Both the position numbers and the translations under genes were made by a program. From contig SVES01000030.1 of assembly GCA_015057305.1 (NCBI GenBank), positions 1-43,950 on the forward strand: a DNA stretch of 43,950 nt, in the 5' to 3' direction. This stretch comes from Pseudobutyrivibrio ruminis. Its GTDB lineage: Bacteria > Bacillota > Clostridia > Lachnospirales > Lachnospiraceae. The notes beneath the pieces are model-generated. The model was not told the origin of the DNA and did no database searches. It saw only the letters and a list, made by a program, of their open reading frames with translations. Below, piece by piece: positions 35,613 to 42,039 of this stretch (positions are counted from its first letter, which is position 1; each line of letters starts with the position of its first letter).

Positions 35613-36976
35613 ATCTCTTCACTACCTTTAAGCTCTTTTATTTTGCTAAGAATCTGTTTTTCATTGAATGTGAAGAAAATACATGCACCGATAAAGCATG
35701 TTACAAATGCAATAGCGGCAGTTGTACGATAGCTTTTAGCTGTTTGTGCAACTGTCACTGATGTAAATACAACCATGGCAATTGCCTGTCCCATCTTGAA
35801 GGCAAAGGTTCTTGCAGCGAAAAACATTCCACTTCTGTCCTCTCCTGTTTCAAGGCGAGTAAGCTCTGCCACATCCGCAACACATGCCTGTGGGAGAATT
35901 CCAAGAATTGCCATAGGAATAGATGCTGCTATGGCTATAATGAATCCCCAATGCAATCCCTTCCCGCAGAAGGTAGTCACAAGAAATACTATAGCATATG
36001 CAAAAAATCCTGTAATAATCAGTTGTTTCTTTCCAATCTTTTTAGCCAAAATATTTACTGCTGGATATAAGCACACACTGATAAATGTCATAGTTGCAGT
36101 AAGTACAAATGTCCATGTGTCTGCAATTTCCATAAGCTGTGTCTCATAGAATGCCAAGCCAGTTTGGAACAATGTCAATGCGAAGAAATAAATCACATCG
36201 CTGTAAACAAAATGTCTAAATTGAACATTAGAGAATGTCTTAATAAGTGATTCAAATGGTTTTGTATCGCTTGGCTTGCTATCAATATAATCTCTTTCGT
36301 TAATATAAAATGCTGGAATAATCATGGCAATGCAAGCAATAGCTGCCATAATTGCAACAGCCATTCTTATTGAGCCAGTCTGCCCAAAGCTTCCTTCTAA
36401 AGCACCTGCAACATTTGGCAGAAGAAATGAAATGGACTGTCCAACAATAAATGTAAATGAAATATAGGTTGATACATTAATACGATGCTGCTGTGTGTCT
36501 CCAAGCTCAGCAATCAAGGCATTATATGGTGTGCAAAACATTGTCATGAAAAGATAGAACACCATTAAAAGCACAAATAGCACTACATCATTTACCACAA
36601 TATTGCTTGTCTGTGGCAGTACAAACAAGCCTATTGTACATAGTGCAAAAGGCACTGCCATTGCTCGCATAAATGGAATTCGTCTTCCACCTTTATAATC
36701 TGCCCTATCAGACCAGCCTGCAATCAGAGGATCTGTGATAGCATCAAATATACGGCCAGTGGCAAGCACCAGTCCAAACAATGTTAATTTAAAAAATATT
36801 GGGTGCTGTGTGATATTAGTTGCGAATAATCCTGTGTTAGGATTCTGCGCGCTAGGTGTTCCCGTGTAGTAATAGACCATCCAGTTAGAAACCACACCCG
36901 AAAGCAGGCTCCAACCAAACTGCCCCAAGGCAAACACCCATAGAAGTTTGTTTGTGATAGGTTTGAGTTGTTTCAT
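35609..36976 (-). CDS. GPH-family glycoside:cation symporter (MFS)
   Basis: The 455-residue membrane protein has about 12 helices and the GPH signature RIFDAITDPLIAGWSDR followed by KGGRRIPF near residues 77-105, with FCTPYNALIAELGDT later, as in MelB/XylP/UidB-type transporters. These import glycosides, pentosides or hexuronides with Na+ or H+. Beside an ABC importer and GH31 enzyme it offers a second uptake route for a related sugar, or exchange of a product. It is convergent with the regulator gene (4-bp overlap). AGGGGG lies about 12 nt before the ATG. Confidence 0.88.
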   Translation of the reverse strand: MKQLKPITNKLLWVFALGQFGWSLLSGVVSNWMVYYYTGTPSAQNPNTGLFATNITQHPIFFKLTLFGLVLATGRIFDAITDPLIAGWSDRADYKGGRRIPFMRAMAVPFALCTIGLFVLPQTSNIVVNDVVLFVLLMVFYLFMTMFCTPYNALIAELGDTQQHRINVSTYISFTFIVGQSISFLLPNVAGALEGSFGQTGSIRMAVAIMAAIACIAMIIPAFYINERDYIDSKPSDTKPFESLIKTFSNVQFRHFVYSDVIYFFALTLFQTGLAFYETQLMEIADTWTFVLTATMTFISVCLYPAVNILAKKIGKKQLIITGFFAYAIVFLVTTFCGKGLHWGFIIAIAASIPMAILGILPQACVADVAELTRLETGEDRSGMFFAARTFAFKMGQAIAMVVFTSVTVAQTAKSYRTTAAIAFVTCFIGACIFFTFNEKQILSKIKELKGSEEI

Positions 36977-37064
36977 TATTCAATTGTTCCCCCTTAAAAA
37001 TTATTTACCTGTCTATTATAACTTATTTTGGGGAATATAAACGAATTATTTTGAAGGGCTATTT

Positions 37065-37118
37065 TGTGCCGACCCCCAAAAGTTAGACCAAAAAATCTAA
37101 CGATTGGAGGTCGGCACA
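37065..37118. mobile_element. 54-bp hairpin made of two IS3/IS150-like ends
   Basis: A 23-bp inverted repeat (37065-37087 and 37096-37118) matches at 20 positions. It starts TGTGCCGACC and ends GGTCGGCACA, with CCCAAAAGTTAGA inward on the left arm. This is the end sequence style of IS3-family IS150-group elements, and here almost the whole element between the ends is missing (8-bp centre). TTT on each side could be a short target duplication. The T-run to the right would also let it act as a terminator on the plus strand. The IS assignment is from memory of end motifs. Confidence 0.55.
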
Positions 37119-37252
37119 TTTTTCTTAATCTGCCAATCTATCTGTAGGAGCCTTCTATTTGACATTTTAATTTAGTTTTTTAGGCAAAATCGAAATTATC
37201 TTTGTTACCTATAAACGTGAGATGACGTGAGAGACAATTAATAACAGCCATA

Positions 37253-38011
37253 TTAAATATAGTTTATCTCTACACTTTCCAGTTCTATTGTCTTGTTCTC
37301 TACTCCAGCCATTTTCTCTTCTGTATCCTTTGCTTCTGTAAGAATCATTTCTTTTGTTTTTTCACTTTGCTCTAACATAACCAGATAAATATCAATCAAC
37401 TCTCCTTTAAGCTGTTCTACTGCTTTAGAGATTTCTTTATTTGAACCTTCCATATTCCAAATTCTACGCACCTCTTCCTCAGTTGAAAATGCGCTATGTG
37501 CATATGTTGTGCTAGGAGCAAGGACTCCGTTATTATCTTCTAGGACATGAGCAAAACAACTCATTCCTTCTTGTGTGGCATATTGTTGATAACCTACTTG
37601 TTGAGCTTCTAAATTTTCAATATAAGAATAAACTATTTCTTTATAGACAGTATCTTTTTGCATATTTTCAATTACTTTTTTATCTATAGTTATGCTACAC
37701 TGCCCAGAGTTTCCAAAATTATCTCCAATTTGATTAAAACTGTTGTTATAGCCTAGATATGGTGGTTCACTTGGCATTTTTGAGCCAGTTTCAAGATCCT
37801 CGAGCCTAAAGCTTACATTAGGGTATTTTTTACATAAATCGTGATAATAATCAAGGATTGAGTCAGAATTATCATTACTTCTATTCGTTGAAATAGAAAT
37901 ATCCGAGTATTTATTTGTAAGAGAATCTACTTTATTTGCCTTGTCATATGTTTGTTTGGAAGCAATACTTATACTTGATATATAGCTTGATGTAGAACTA
38001 CATATTTTCAT
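37253..38011 (-). CDS. DUF6033-like protein
   Basis: The 252-residue soluble protein starts MKICSSTSSYISSISIASKQ, a Ser-rich N-terminus seen in Lachnospiraceae DUF6033-type proteins. It carries PPYLGYNNSFNQIGDNFGN, ITIDKKVIENMQKDTVYKEI and a helical C-terminus rich in Lys and Glu. No signal peptide, membrane helix or catalytic motif is visible. I start at 38011: AAAGGAG lies 5 nt before this ATG, which rules out the ten-codon-longer version. A hairpin in its leader (CCGCTC at 38053 pairing with GAGCGG at 38072) could affect expression. The family name is a resemblance, not a confirmed match. Function unknown. Confidence 0.6.
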   Translation of the reverse strand: MKICSSTSSYISSISIASKQTYDKANKVDSLTNKYSDISISTNRSNDNSDSILDYYHDLCKKYPNVSFRLEDLETGSKMPSEPPYLGYNNSFNQIGDNFGNSGQCSITIDKKVIENMQKDTVYKEIVYSYIENLEAQQVGYQQYATQEGMSCFAHVLEDNNGVLAPSTTYAHSAFSTEEEVRRIWNMEGSNKEISKAVEQLKGELIDIYLVMLEQSEKTKEMILTEAKDTEEKMAGVENKTIELESVEINYI

Positions 38012-38085
38012 AAAATCTCCTTTCCGCAGCGCATCTGTCAATCAAAGCTGCTCCGCTCTCCAGAAAGGTCCGAGCGGGTTGCTGA

Positions 38086-38454
38086 TGACTAAAAAAAGTG
38101 CCTATCTCAAACTTCATTCCGTTGAAATAAGCGCTTCCTTAGCCGTATAAAAATACTTACACTTTGATATCGATATTTATTTATATAAGAATAATTGACA
38201 TTTCTAATAAATATGTGGCAGCACTTTTGTGCATTTAAACTTAAGTAACAGTAAAACTATTTCTTTCATTTCTGAACACAATTAGATCATGCGTCACTCT
38301 AAATGACACTGTAAATGTCACTGTAAATGGGGTTCAATCAGTATACAGGAATTGGAGCTCATTCATAGCATACCTTGGTGATATTGATACTGATAATTGA
38401 AATAAGATGTTTGGATAATGCCAAAATAAGGGCTATAAGCCCTGAAACAACGAA
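38086..38454. other. Gene-free stretch upstream of DUF6033-like gene
   Basis: No open frame with a ribosome binding site is visible. The stretch is AT-rich and holds the 12-bp tandem repeat at 38293-38328. GGGCTATAAGCCC at 38430-38442 is a short palindrome. It ends where the repeated att-like segment begins. Confidence 0.5.
38293..38328. repeat. Three tandem 12-bp units
   Basis: GTCACTCTAAAT, GACACTGTAAAT and GTCACTGTAAAT follow one another without gap. Each unit differs from the next at one position. Three iteron-like units at the edge of a cassette region could be protein-binding sites or a chance expansion. Confidence 0.6.
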
Positions 38455-38580
38455 TGTACCCCAGTTGTACCCATTGTTCTAATCAGCGCGAGACGGGACT
38501 CGAATCGCATTCCTTATCTTAGAATACTGATAAAAAGGGGATTCTAGCACCGCTATATGCTTAGGGAACACCTGATGGGT
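38455..38580. repeat. att-like segment, copy A
   Basis: Two TGTACCC repeats (38455-38462, 38465-38472) precede a core GCGCGAGACGGGACTCGAA (38486-38504). Read on the minus strand, the core is the T-loop and acceptor end of a tRNA (TTCGAGTCCCGTCTCGCGC). The following bases to 38580 are about 85-90% identical to the right part of copy B near 41618-41703. A tRNA-derived core with adjacent short repeats is the usual plan of tyrosine-integrase attachment sites. No integrase gene is in the window. Confidence 0.6.
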
Positions 38581-38595
38581 CACATCAAACACACA

Positions 38596-39273
38596 TCAAA
38601 ACTCTAAATTTTTCAACGGTTTCAAAAAATCTTTTTTGAATTGTCTTGCATTATGAAATACCAAGATTTCAGAGTTAGATAGATGAATTCCGTTTGCAAG
38701 ATTCTGTTTCATTTGTTCCAATGTGCATAATAAATCTGCAACTTGTGATAATCTATAGTCTTTCTGCATCGCCTCACGAGTATCATAATCTGGCAAGACT
38801 GTAGCTAACACAATATTTAGAATTCGAGATAATTCATGCTGACCATTGTCATAGTAAAGGATAACTCTATCAAAACTATAAAAATACCCCATGTTATCCT
38901 TCATAAATTGAGACATATCTTTAGCTATTCTCGCCTGAAGTTTATAAACATCAGAAAATTCTTTTTTTGAATATAAAAAAGTCTTATATTTAATGCCACA
39001 CCTCATAGCAAAAAAGAATAATTTTGTAAATATAGCTCTTCGCTCATTTGGAGTCATTTCACTATAATCATCTTCTCGCCTTATTAATGGCCTTGTGTGA
39101 ATTATAGGATTTTTATAGCCTAAATTGCTAAGCTCTCTATTCAGTTTTTCTAATTCAGGATTAATGTCATTAGATTGATTATGAAACACTGCTGTAACAA
39201 TATAATAAGGCGAATGTTTCTGAAATCCTCCAAAATCTCCTGACTCATCAATAAATATACTTAATTCATTCAT
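38596..39273 (-). CDS. DUF3800 domain protein
   Basis: The 225-residue protein begins MNELSIFIDESGDFGGFQKH, the hallmark IDESG opening of DUF3800, an RNase H-like fold family of unsettled function often found on mobile elements and in defence regions. The later acidic positions YYDNGQHELSRILNI and DYRLSQVADLLC also fit. No Shine-Dalgarno lies before the ATG: it is preceded by a nine-T run that ends a small hairpin RNA (see 39276-39356). Expression must therefore come by read-through of that terminator or by unusual initiation. The gene fills almost the whole interval between two att-like cores. A nuclease role is inferred from the fold only. Confidence 0.85.
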   Translation of the reverse strand: MNELSIFIDESGDFGGFQKHSPYYIVTAVFHNQSNDINPELEKLNRELSNLGYKNPIIHTRPLIRREDDYSEMTPNERRAIFTKLFFFAMRCGIKYKTFLYSKKEFSDVYKLQARIAKDMSQFMKDNMGYFYSFDRVILYYDNGQHELSRILNIVLATVLPDYDTREAMQKDYRLSQVADLLCTLEQMKQNLANGIHLSNSEILVFHNARQFKKDFLKPLKNLEF

Positions 39274-39275
39274 AG

Positions 39276-39356
39276 CAAAAAAAAAGCGGGAAGTCTTCCC
39301 GCATAATTAGGTTGGACCCAGATCTTTCGAACAGCCCACGTTGGTTTCCCAACTTT
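39276..39356 (-). ncRNA. Structured leader/small RNA upstream of DUF3800 gene
   Basis: On the minus strand a transcript of about 80 nt would start near 39356 and contain a GAAA-tetraloop hairpin (GTTGGGAAACCAAC). A GGGCTGTTCGAAAGATCTGG segment and TCCAACC follow, able to compete for the same 5' GTTGG. A terminator hairpin (GCGGGAAGACTTCCCGC, 39302-39286) and nine T residues end it, directly before the DUF3800 ATG. No open frame is present. Structured RNA motifs named DUF3800-I to -XI have been reported beside DUF3800 genes; whether this is one of those or a new one I cannot test. The layout (promoter, RNA, leaky terminator, gene) resembles type III toxin-antitoxin loci. Confidence 0.6.
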
Positions 39357-39362
39357 GATTAT

Positions 39363-39390
39363 ATAATAGCATTTATAAGGCAAATGTCAA
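39363..39390 (-). promoter_or_regulatory. Promoter of the small RNA/DUF3800 unit
   Basis: Minus strand: perfect -35 TTGACA (39390-39385), 16-bp spacer, -10 TATTAT (39368-39363). An overlapping TATAAT lies 5 bp further. This is one of the best sigma-A-type promoters in the window. Confidence 0.75.
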
Positions 39391-39428
39391 GGTGTCTTAA
39401 ATAGATACAGTGCAATGCAAACAACAAC

Positions 39429-39598
39429 TGTACCCCTTGTTTTGCAAAGTAAAAAACTCACAAATGCAATAAAATCAGCATTTGTGAGCCTTTTCGAGAG
39501 AGCGCGAGACGGGACTCGAATATTGGGCGTGTTCGTAAACACTAATAAAAAGGAGGTTTGCAGGACTGTCATTTTTATTTGTACCCAATTTGTACCCC
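39429..39598. repeat. att-like segment, copy C (repeats on both sides of core)
   Basis: The same core as in copies A and B lies at 39502-39520. Here TGTACCC repeats flank it on both sides: 39429-39436 on the left and 39579-39586 plus 39590-39598 on the right. ACTAATAAAAAGGAGGTTTG to the right is a diverged version of the ACTGATAAAAAGGGG in copy A. Repeats on both sides of a core is the plan expected for a site between two joined elements. Confidence 0.55.
39457..39488. terminator. Hairpin beside att-like core C
   Basis: CTCACAAATGC (39457-39467) pairs perfectly with GCATTTGTGAG (39478-39488), loop of 10 nt. It has an A-run on the left, so it could terminate minus-strand transcripts entering the small RNA/DUF3800 unit. 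On the plus strand only CCTTTTC follows. Confidence 0.6.
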
Positions 39599-39817
39599 TT
39601 TTTATAACTTGTTTTATCTATTATTTGGCGAAAAAATGTACTCATAAAAGTACTAAGAAACGTGGAGTGTTCGATTGTAAAAATAGAACATTTGTGCTAG
39701 ATTTATTTATGCGGTTCATCCGTACTGAAAGTACCCATGACGAGGTGGAAATCTCCCGAGCCATTCTATAAGGTGCTCCATATATTTGGATGTCACTATG
39801 GAAGGGAGGTGACGCAT

Positions 39818-39940
39818 ATGTCGGACTATGAAATGTTGATGATTATGCTAACTGTGTTAGCATTGCTCTTTACAGCTTGTGGTTTCCTGCTTGCGTTGCT
39901 TAGCTTTCTCGATACGAGAAACAACAAGCGAAAAAAATAA
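39818..39940 (+). CDS. Holin-like small hydrophobic toxin peptide
   Basis: The 40-residue peptide has a start MSDYEMLMIMLTVLALLFTA, one membrane helix (residues 7-31) and a basic tail (LDTRNNKRKK). This is the plan of the 'putative holin-like toxin' peptides of Firmicutes, several of which belong to type I toxin-antitoxin loci of the TxpA/BsrG kind. GGGAGGT lies 7 nt before the ATG at 39818, a far better start than the upstream in-frame ATG at 39737. It is followed by a series of hairpins. No antisense RNA promoter was positively identified. Confidence 0.72.
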   Translation: MSDYEMLMIMLTVLALLFTACGFLLALLSFLDTRNNKRKK

Positions 39941-39941
39941 T

Positions 39942-40036
39942 GCCTCTCTCGTCTGCCAACGAAAGAGGCGGCTCTCACTGAGAGCTAATTAAGTCTTATT
40001 CGGGAGCATCCACTTTGGAGTGGGTGCTTTCTTTAT
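39942..40036 (+). terminator. Cluster of three hairpins after toxin peptide gene
   Basis: Hairpin 1: GCCTCT (39942) with AGAGGC (39964). Hairpin 2: GCTCTCA (39971) with TGAGAGC (39979). Hairpin 3: GCATCCACT (40006-40014) with AGTGGGTGC (40019-40027), followed by TTTCTTT, a clear plus-strand terminator. Hairpins 1 and 2 may stabilise or sequester the toxin mRNA 3' end, or mark an overlapping antisense RNA. Confidence 0.7.
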
Positions 40037-40076
40037 CTATAATATATCATCTTTGGAATATAGATTCAACGATTAT

Positions 40077-40283
40077 TTAACCTTGGTTTTCTCTAAATAA
40101 ATCATCATAGCTAACACCAAGTGTATTTTTTATTTTTTCCAATGTATCAAACTTAATTGAACTAGTCTCATTATTATATATTTTATTAAAGTTTTGATAA
40201 CTCATCGGTTCCGTTCTTTTGAAAATCCAATATTTTGTATGTTCTTGTTCATCTAGTATTTCATCAATTCTCAGTTGGAGCAT
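40077..40283 (-). CDS. Small XRE-type helix-turn-helix protein
   Basis: A 68-residue protein of the short XRE class. LRIDEILDEQEHTKYWIFKR opens it, SYQNFNKIYNNETSSIKFDT covers the recognition helix, and LEKIKNTLGVSYDDLFRENQ closes it. This is a whole one-domain regulator like those on phages and integrative elements. It is divergent from the zinc-ribbon gene at 40399 and convergent with the toxin peptide gene, so it could control one of them. No strong Shine-Dalgarno is visible before the ATG. Confidence 0.8.
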   Translation of the reverse strand: MLQLRIDEILDEQEHTKYWIFKRTEPMSYQNFNKIYNNETSSIKFDTLEKIKNTLGVSYDDLFRENQG

Positions 40284-40398
40284 ATAGTTTTCCTCTATTC
40301 TTTTGAATTGATTATAGAATTTCTCTAATTCACAGATGATTCACTTTTGAGTTATATAATCTAAACATTAGATATTAATATTTTATGCGGAGGTTACT

Positions 40399-41091
40399 AT
40401 GAAATGTCCAAATTGTGGTAAAAAGATTGAAAATGATAGTAAATTTTGTGAAACATGCGGCTTCGATTTATCTTCTCTTGAGAATTTAACTAGCAAAAAT
40501 TTCAATAATGAAGCAGAGCAAAATGATAATTCGAATAAAAGTACACTTGATAAATTAAACTTAATTGCATTAGATATAATGGCTTTACTAGGAATCGCTT
40601 CGATAGTAATGACTGTTTTAGCACTTTTAGGTGTATTTAATAAGAATCCTATACCATTCATTCTGTTTGTTGGAATCGTATATGCCTTAAATTGGGTTGA
40701 TGACAAATTCCCTAAAATTCCCAAAATATTAATTGCTACTACAGCTATTATCCTATTAATACTATGCTTTAAAATTTCAACCAAATCTGATTATGTTGCA
40801 TCTGTCAAAACTAGTACCCCAGATGCATATCCAAGCATTTCGTATGAAGATGCTTTTGATAACTACTTCTCTAATCCAAAATGGAAACAGATAAAAGACA
40901 ACACTGACGGTAATCCAATAGTTAAGTTTACAGGAACTTGCTCTTATGATGGTTATCCAGCTGTTGCTGAAATAACTTTTACAATTTATGAAGACCAAAG
41001 ACGTTTTGCAATTACTTCAATGAAAATTGATGGGAATGATATGGGAATATATACTGATTCTATTATTGATGACATTTTTTACGAATATTAA
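40399..41091 (+). CDS. Zinc-ribbon membrane protein
   Basis: The 230-residue protein starts with a four-Cys zinc ribbon (KCPNCGKKIENDSKFCETCG) and an acidic/Asn-rich linker. Two to three membrane helices follow (about residues 50-72, 80-98, 112-127), then an extracytoplasmic C-terminal domain of about 95 residues (SYEDAFDNYFSNPKWKQIKD, PAVAEITFTIYEDQ). Such zinc-ribbon/membrane/sensor-like proteins are common in Firmicutes and mostly uncharacterised. GGAGG lies 7 nt before the ATG. A broken gene follows 23 bp later and may have been co-transcribed. Confidence 0.8.
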   Translation: MKCPNCGKKIENDSKFCETCGFDLSSLENLTSKNFNNEAEQNDNSNKSTLDKLNLIALDIMALLGIASIVMTVLALLGVFNKNPIPFILFVGIVYALNWVDDKFPKIPKILIATTAIILLILCFKISTKSDYVASVKTSTPDAYPSISYEDAFDNYFSNPKWKQIKDNTDGNPIVKFTGTCSYDGYPAVAEITFTIYEDQRRFAITSMKIDGNDMGIYTDSIIDDIFYEY

Positions 41092-41114
41092 TAATATTTT
41101 AAGGATGAAAAGAT

Positions 41115-41441
41115 ATGAGTATTACTGATATTGCCACTGACACAATCACAAAAAAATAACAGGAAGGGACGTAAAAACGACAATTATTTCTATTGAAGAA
41201 ATGCAAAGATACAGTCTTAAATAGCGTTGAGAAAGATGAAATTGACAAGATTAAGAAAGTGATAAAAGGTAGTTTTTGGAATTCTCTACACATGTACGAT
41301 ACTCTAAATCAAAAATACCGGGTTTCTACTTTATACGCTGGAACAATAGCTTCGAACAGATTAATAAACGAATTTAGTATAATGGATTTTGACACAAACA
41401 TAATATATACATGTAAATCTTTCTATTTAATGGAAAGATAA
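41115..41441 (+). pseudogene. Frameshifted small gene of unknown function
   Basis: The ATG at 41115 starts MSITDIATDTITKK and stops at once in an A7 run. One more A there would continue the frame as ITGRDVKTTIISIEEMQRYS. A second shift near 41220 leads into NSVEKDEIDKIKKVIKGSFW and on to SFYLMER at 41441. The three pieces read like one protein of about 108 residues broken by two frameshifts. I recognise no family. The alternative is that only the last piece (from TTG at 41193) is made, but it has no ribosome binding site. Sequencing error in the homopolymer could explain the first shift. Confidence 0.45.
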
Positions 41442-41496
41442 AAAAGCATGTCAAGAGATAATCACTCGATATTAAATATAAAATTACTTATGAGCC

Positions 41497-41706
41497 CTTG
41501 AAACAACGAATGTACCCCAGTTGTACCCATTGTTCTAATCCGCGCGAGACGGGGTACGGGTGTCCAGTGGACACCTCTGCGAAGCAGAAGCACCGACCAA
41601 GCCGGCAGGCGAGACGGAACTCGAATCGCATTCCTTATCTTAAAATACTGATAGAAATGGGATTCTAGCACCGCTATATGCTTAGGAAACACCTGAGGGG
41701 GCACTT
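41497..41706. repeat. att-like segment, copy B (core interrupted)
   Basis: The left part (41497-41551, including TGTACCCC at 41511 and TTGTACCC at 41521) is nearly identical to copy A at 38441-38495. The core GCGCGAGACGG is then broken by the 65-bp insertion at 41553-41617, after which AACTCGAATCGCATTCC and the following 85 bases again match copy A. It lies directly at the 3' end of the VapD-like gene, as copy A lies at the 3' end of the DUF3800 gene. Confidence 0.65.
41553..41617. mobile_element. 65-bp palindromic insertion with 9-bp target duplication
   Basis: GCGAGACGG occurs at 41544-41552 and again at 41609-41617, flanking an insert that is more GC-rich than its surroundings. The insert contains two hairpins: GGTGTCC-AGT-GGACACC (41559-41575) and TCTGC-GAA-GCAGA (41576-41588). 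Copy A, without the insert, gives the empty site. It looks like a REP- or MITE-like small mobile repeat. Confidence 0.65.
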
Positions 41707-41713
41707 AAAAAAT

Positions 41714-42037
41714 CTAAATTGCAAAGTCATCATCATCAGATGCCTGTAGTTGCATCAACATGCTATGCTGCTGCCCGATGTTAGCAACATCAAAAGCTTT
41801 AATGCAAGTAGATGCCCAAGGGAAAAAATTCCTCAACTCATCAACTAATACTAAAATATCCGTTTCCAGAAGTTTTTCTTTAGAATTGTAAACAGATCCT
41901 TGCCTATGTACATACCCATGTTTTGTCATGAAACCTCTTATGTCACGATATGCAGTTCTATAATCTTTATAAAATTCTTGGAGCTTCTTTGTATCCATAT
42001 CAAACTCAATTGATTTGTAGTGTTTTCTTTTGGCCAT
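41714..42037 (-). CDS. VapD-family ribonuclease toxin
   Basis: The 107-residue protein matches the VapD layout: SIEFDMDTKKLQEFYK at the start (the catalytic-type Asp in the first strand of this Cas2-like fold), AYRDIRGFMTKHGYVHRQGS followed by VYNSKEKL, then DILVLVDELRNFFPWASTCI and a short C-terminal tail. VapD proteins are dimeric mRNA interferases related to Cas2. The gene follows its upstream partner by 2 bp, giving the usual two-gene toxin-antitoxin spacing. It lies just right of att-like copy B. The C-terminal DDDDFAI is more acidic than in typical VapD proteins. Confidence 0.78.
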   Translation of the reverse strand: MAKRKHYKSIEFDMDTKKLQEFYKDYRTAYRDIRGFMTKHGYVHRQGSVYNSKEKLLETDILVLVDELRNFFPWASTCIKAFDVANIGQQHSMLMQLQASDDDDFAI

Positions 42038-42039
42038 AC

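Noticed and set aside
38042..38160. A cyclic di-GMP riboswitch before the DUF6033-like gene
   Set aside because: The leader has a GC-rich hairpin but lacks the conserved GEMM core segments.
38483..38506. A tRNA gene, because of the TTCGAGTCCC T-loop on the minus strand
   Set aside because: Only the T-loop and acceptor 3' strand are present. No D-arm, anticodon arm or matching 5' acceptor strand precedes it in any of the three copies.
39415..39771. 118-codon plus-strand open frame across the att-like core
   Set aside because: It runs through a hairpin, the att core and its repeats, has no ribosome binding site, and shows no protein-like pattern.
40383..40784. 133-codon minus-strand open frame opposite the zinc-ribbon gene
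   Set aside because: It is a shadow of the plus-strand gene, which has a Cys4 ribbon and a good ribosome binding site.
41099..41293. 64-codon minus-strand open frame opposite the broken gene
   Set aside because: No ribosome binding site and low-complexity hydrophobic content typical of antisense frames in AT-rich DNA.
41462..41704. 80-codon minus-strand open frame over att-like copy B
   Set aside because: It is created by the repeat and the 65-bp palindromic insert; the same region in copy A does not keep the frame.
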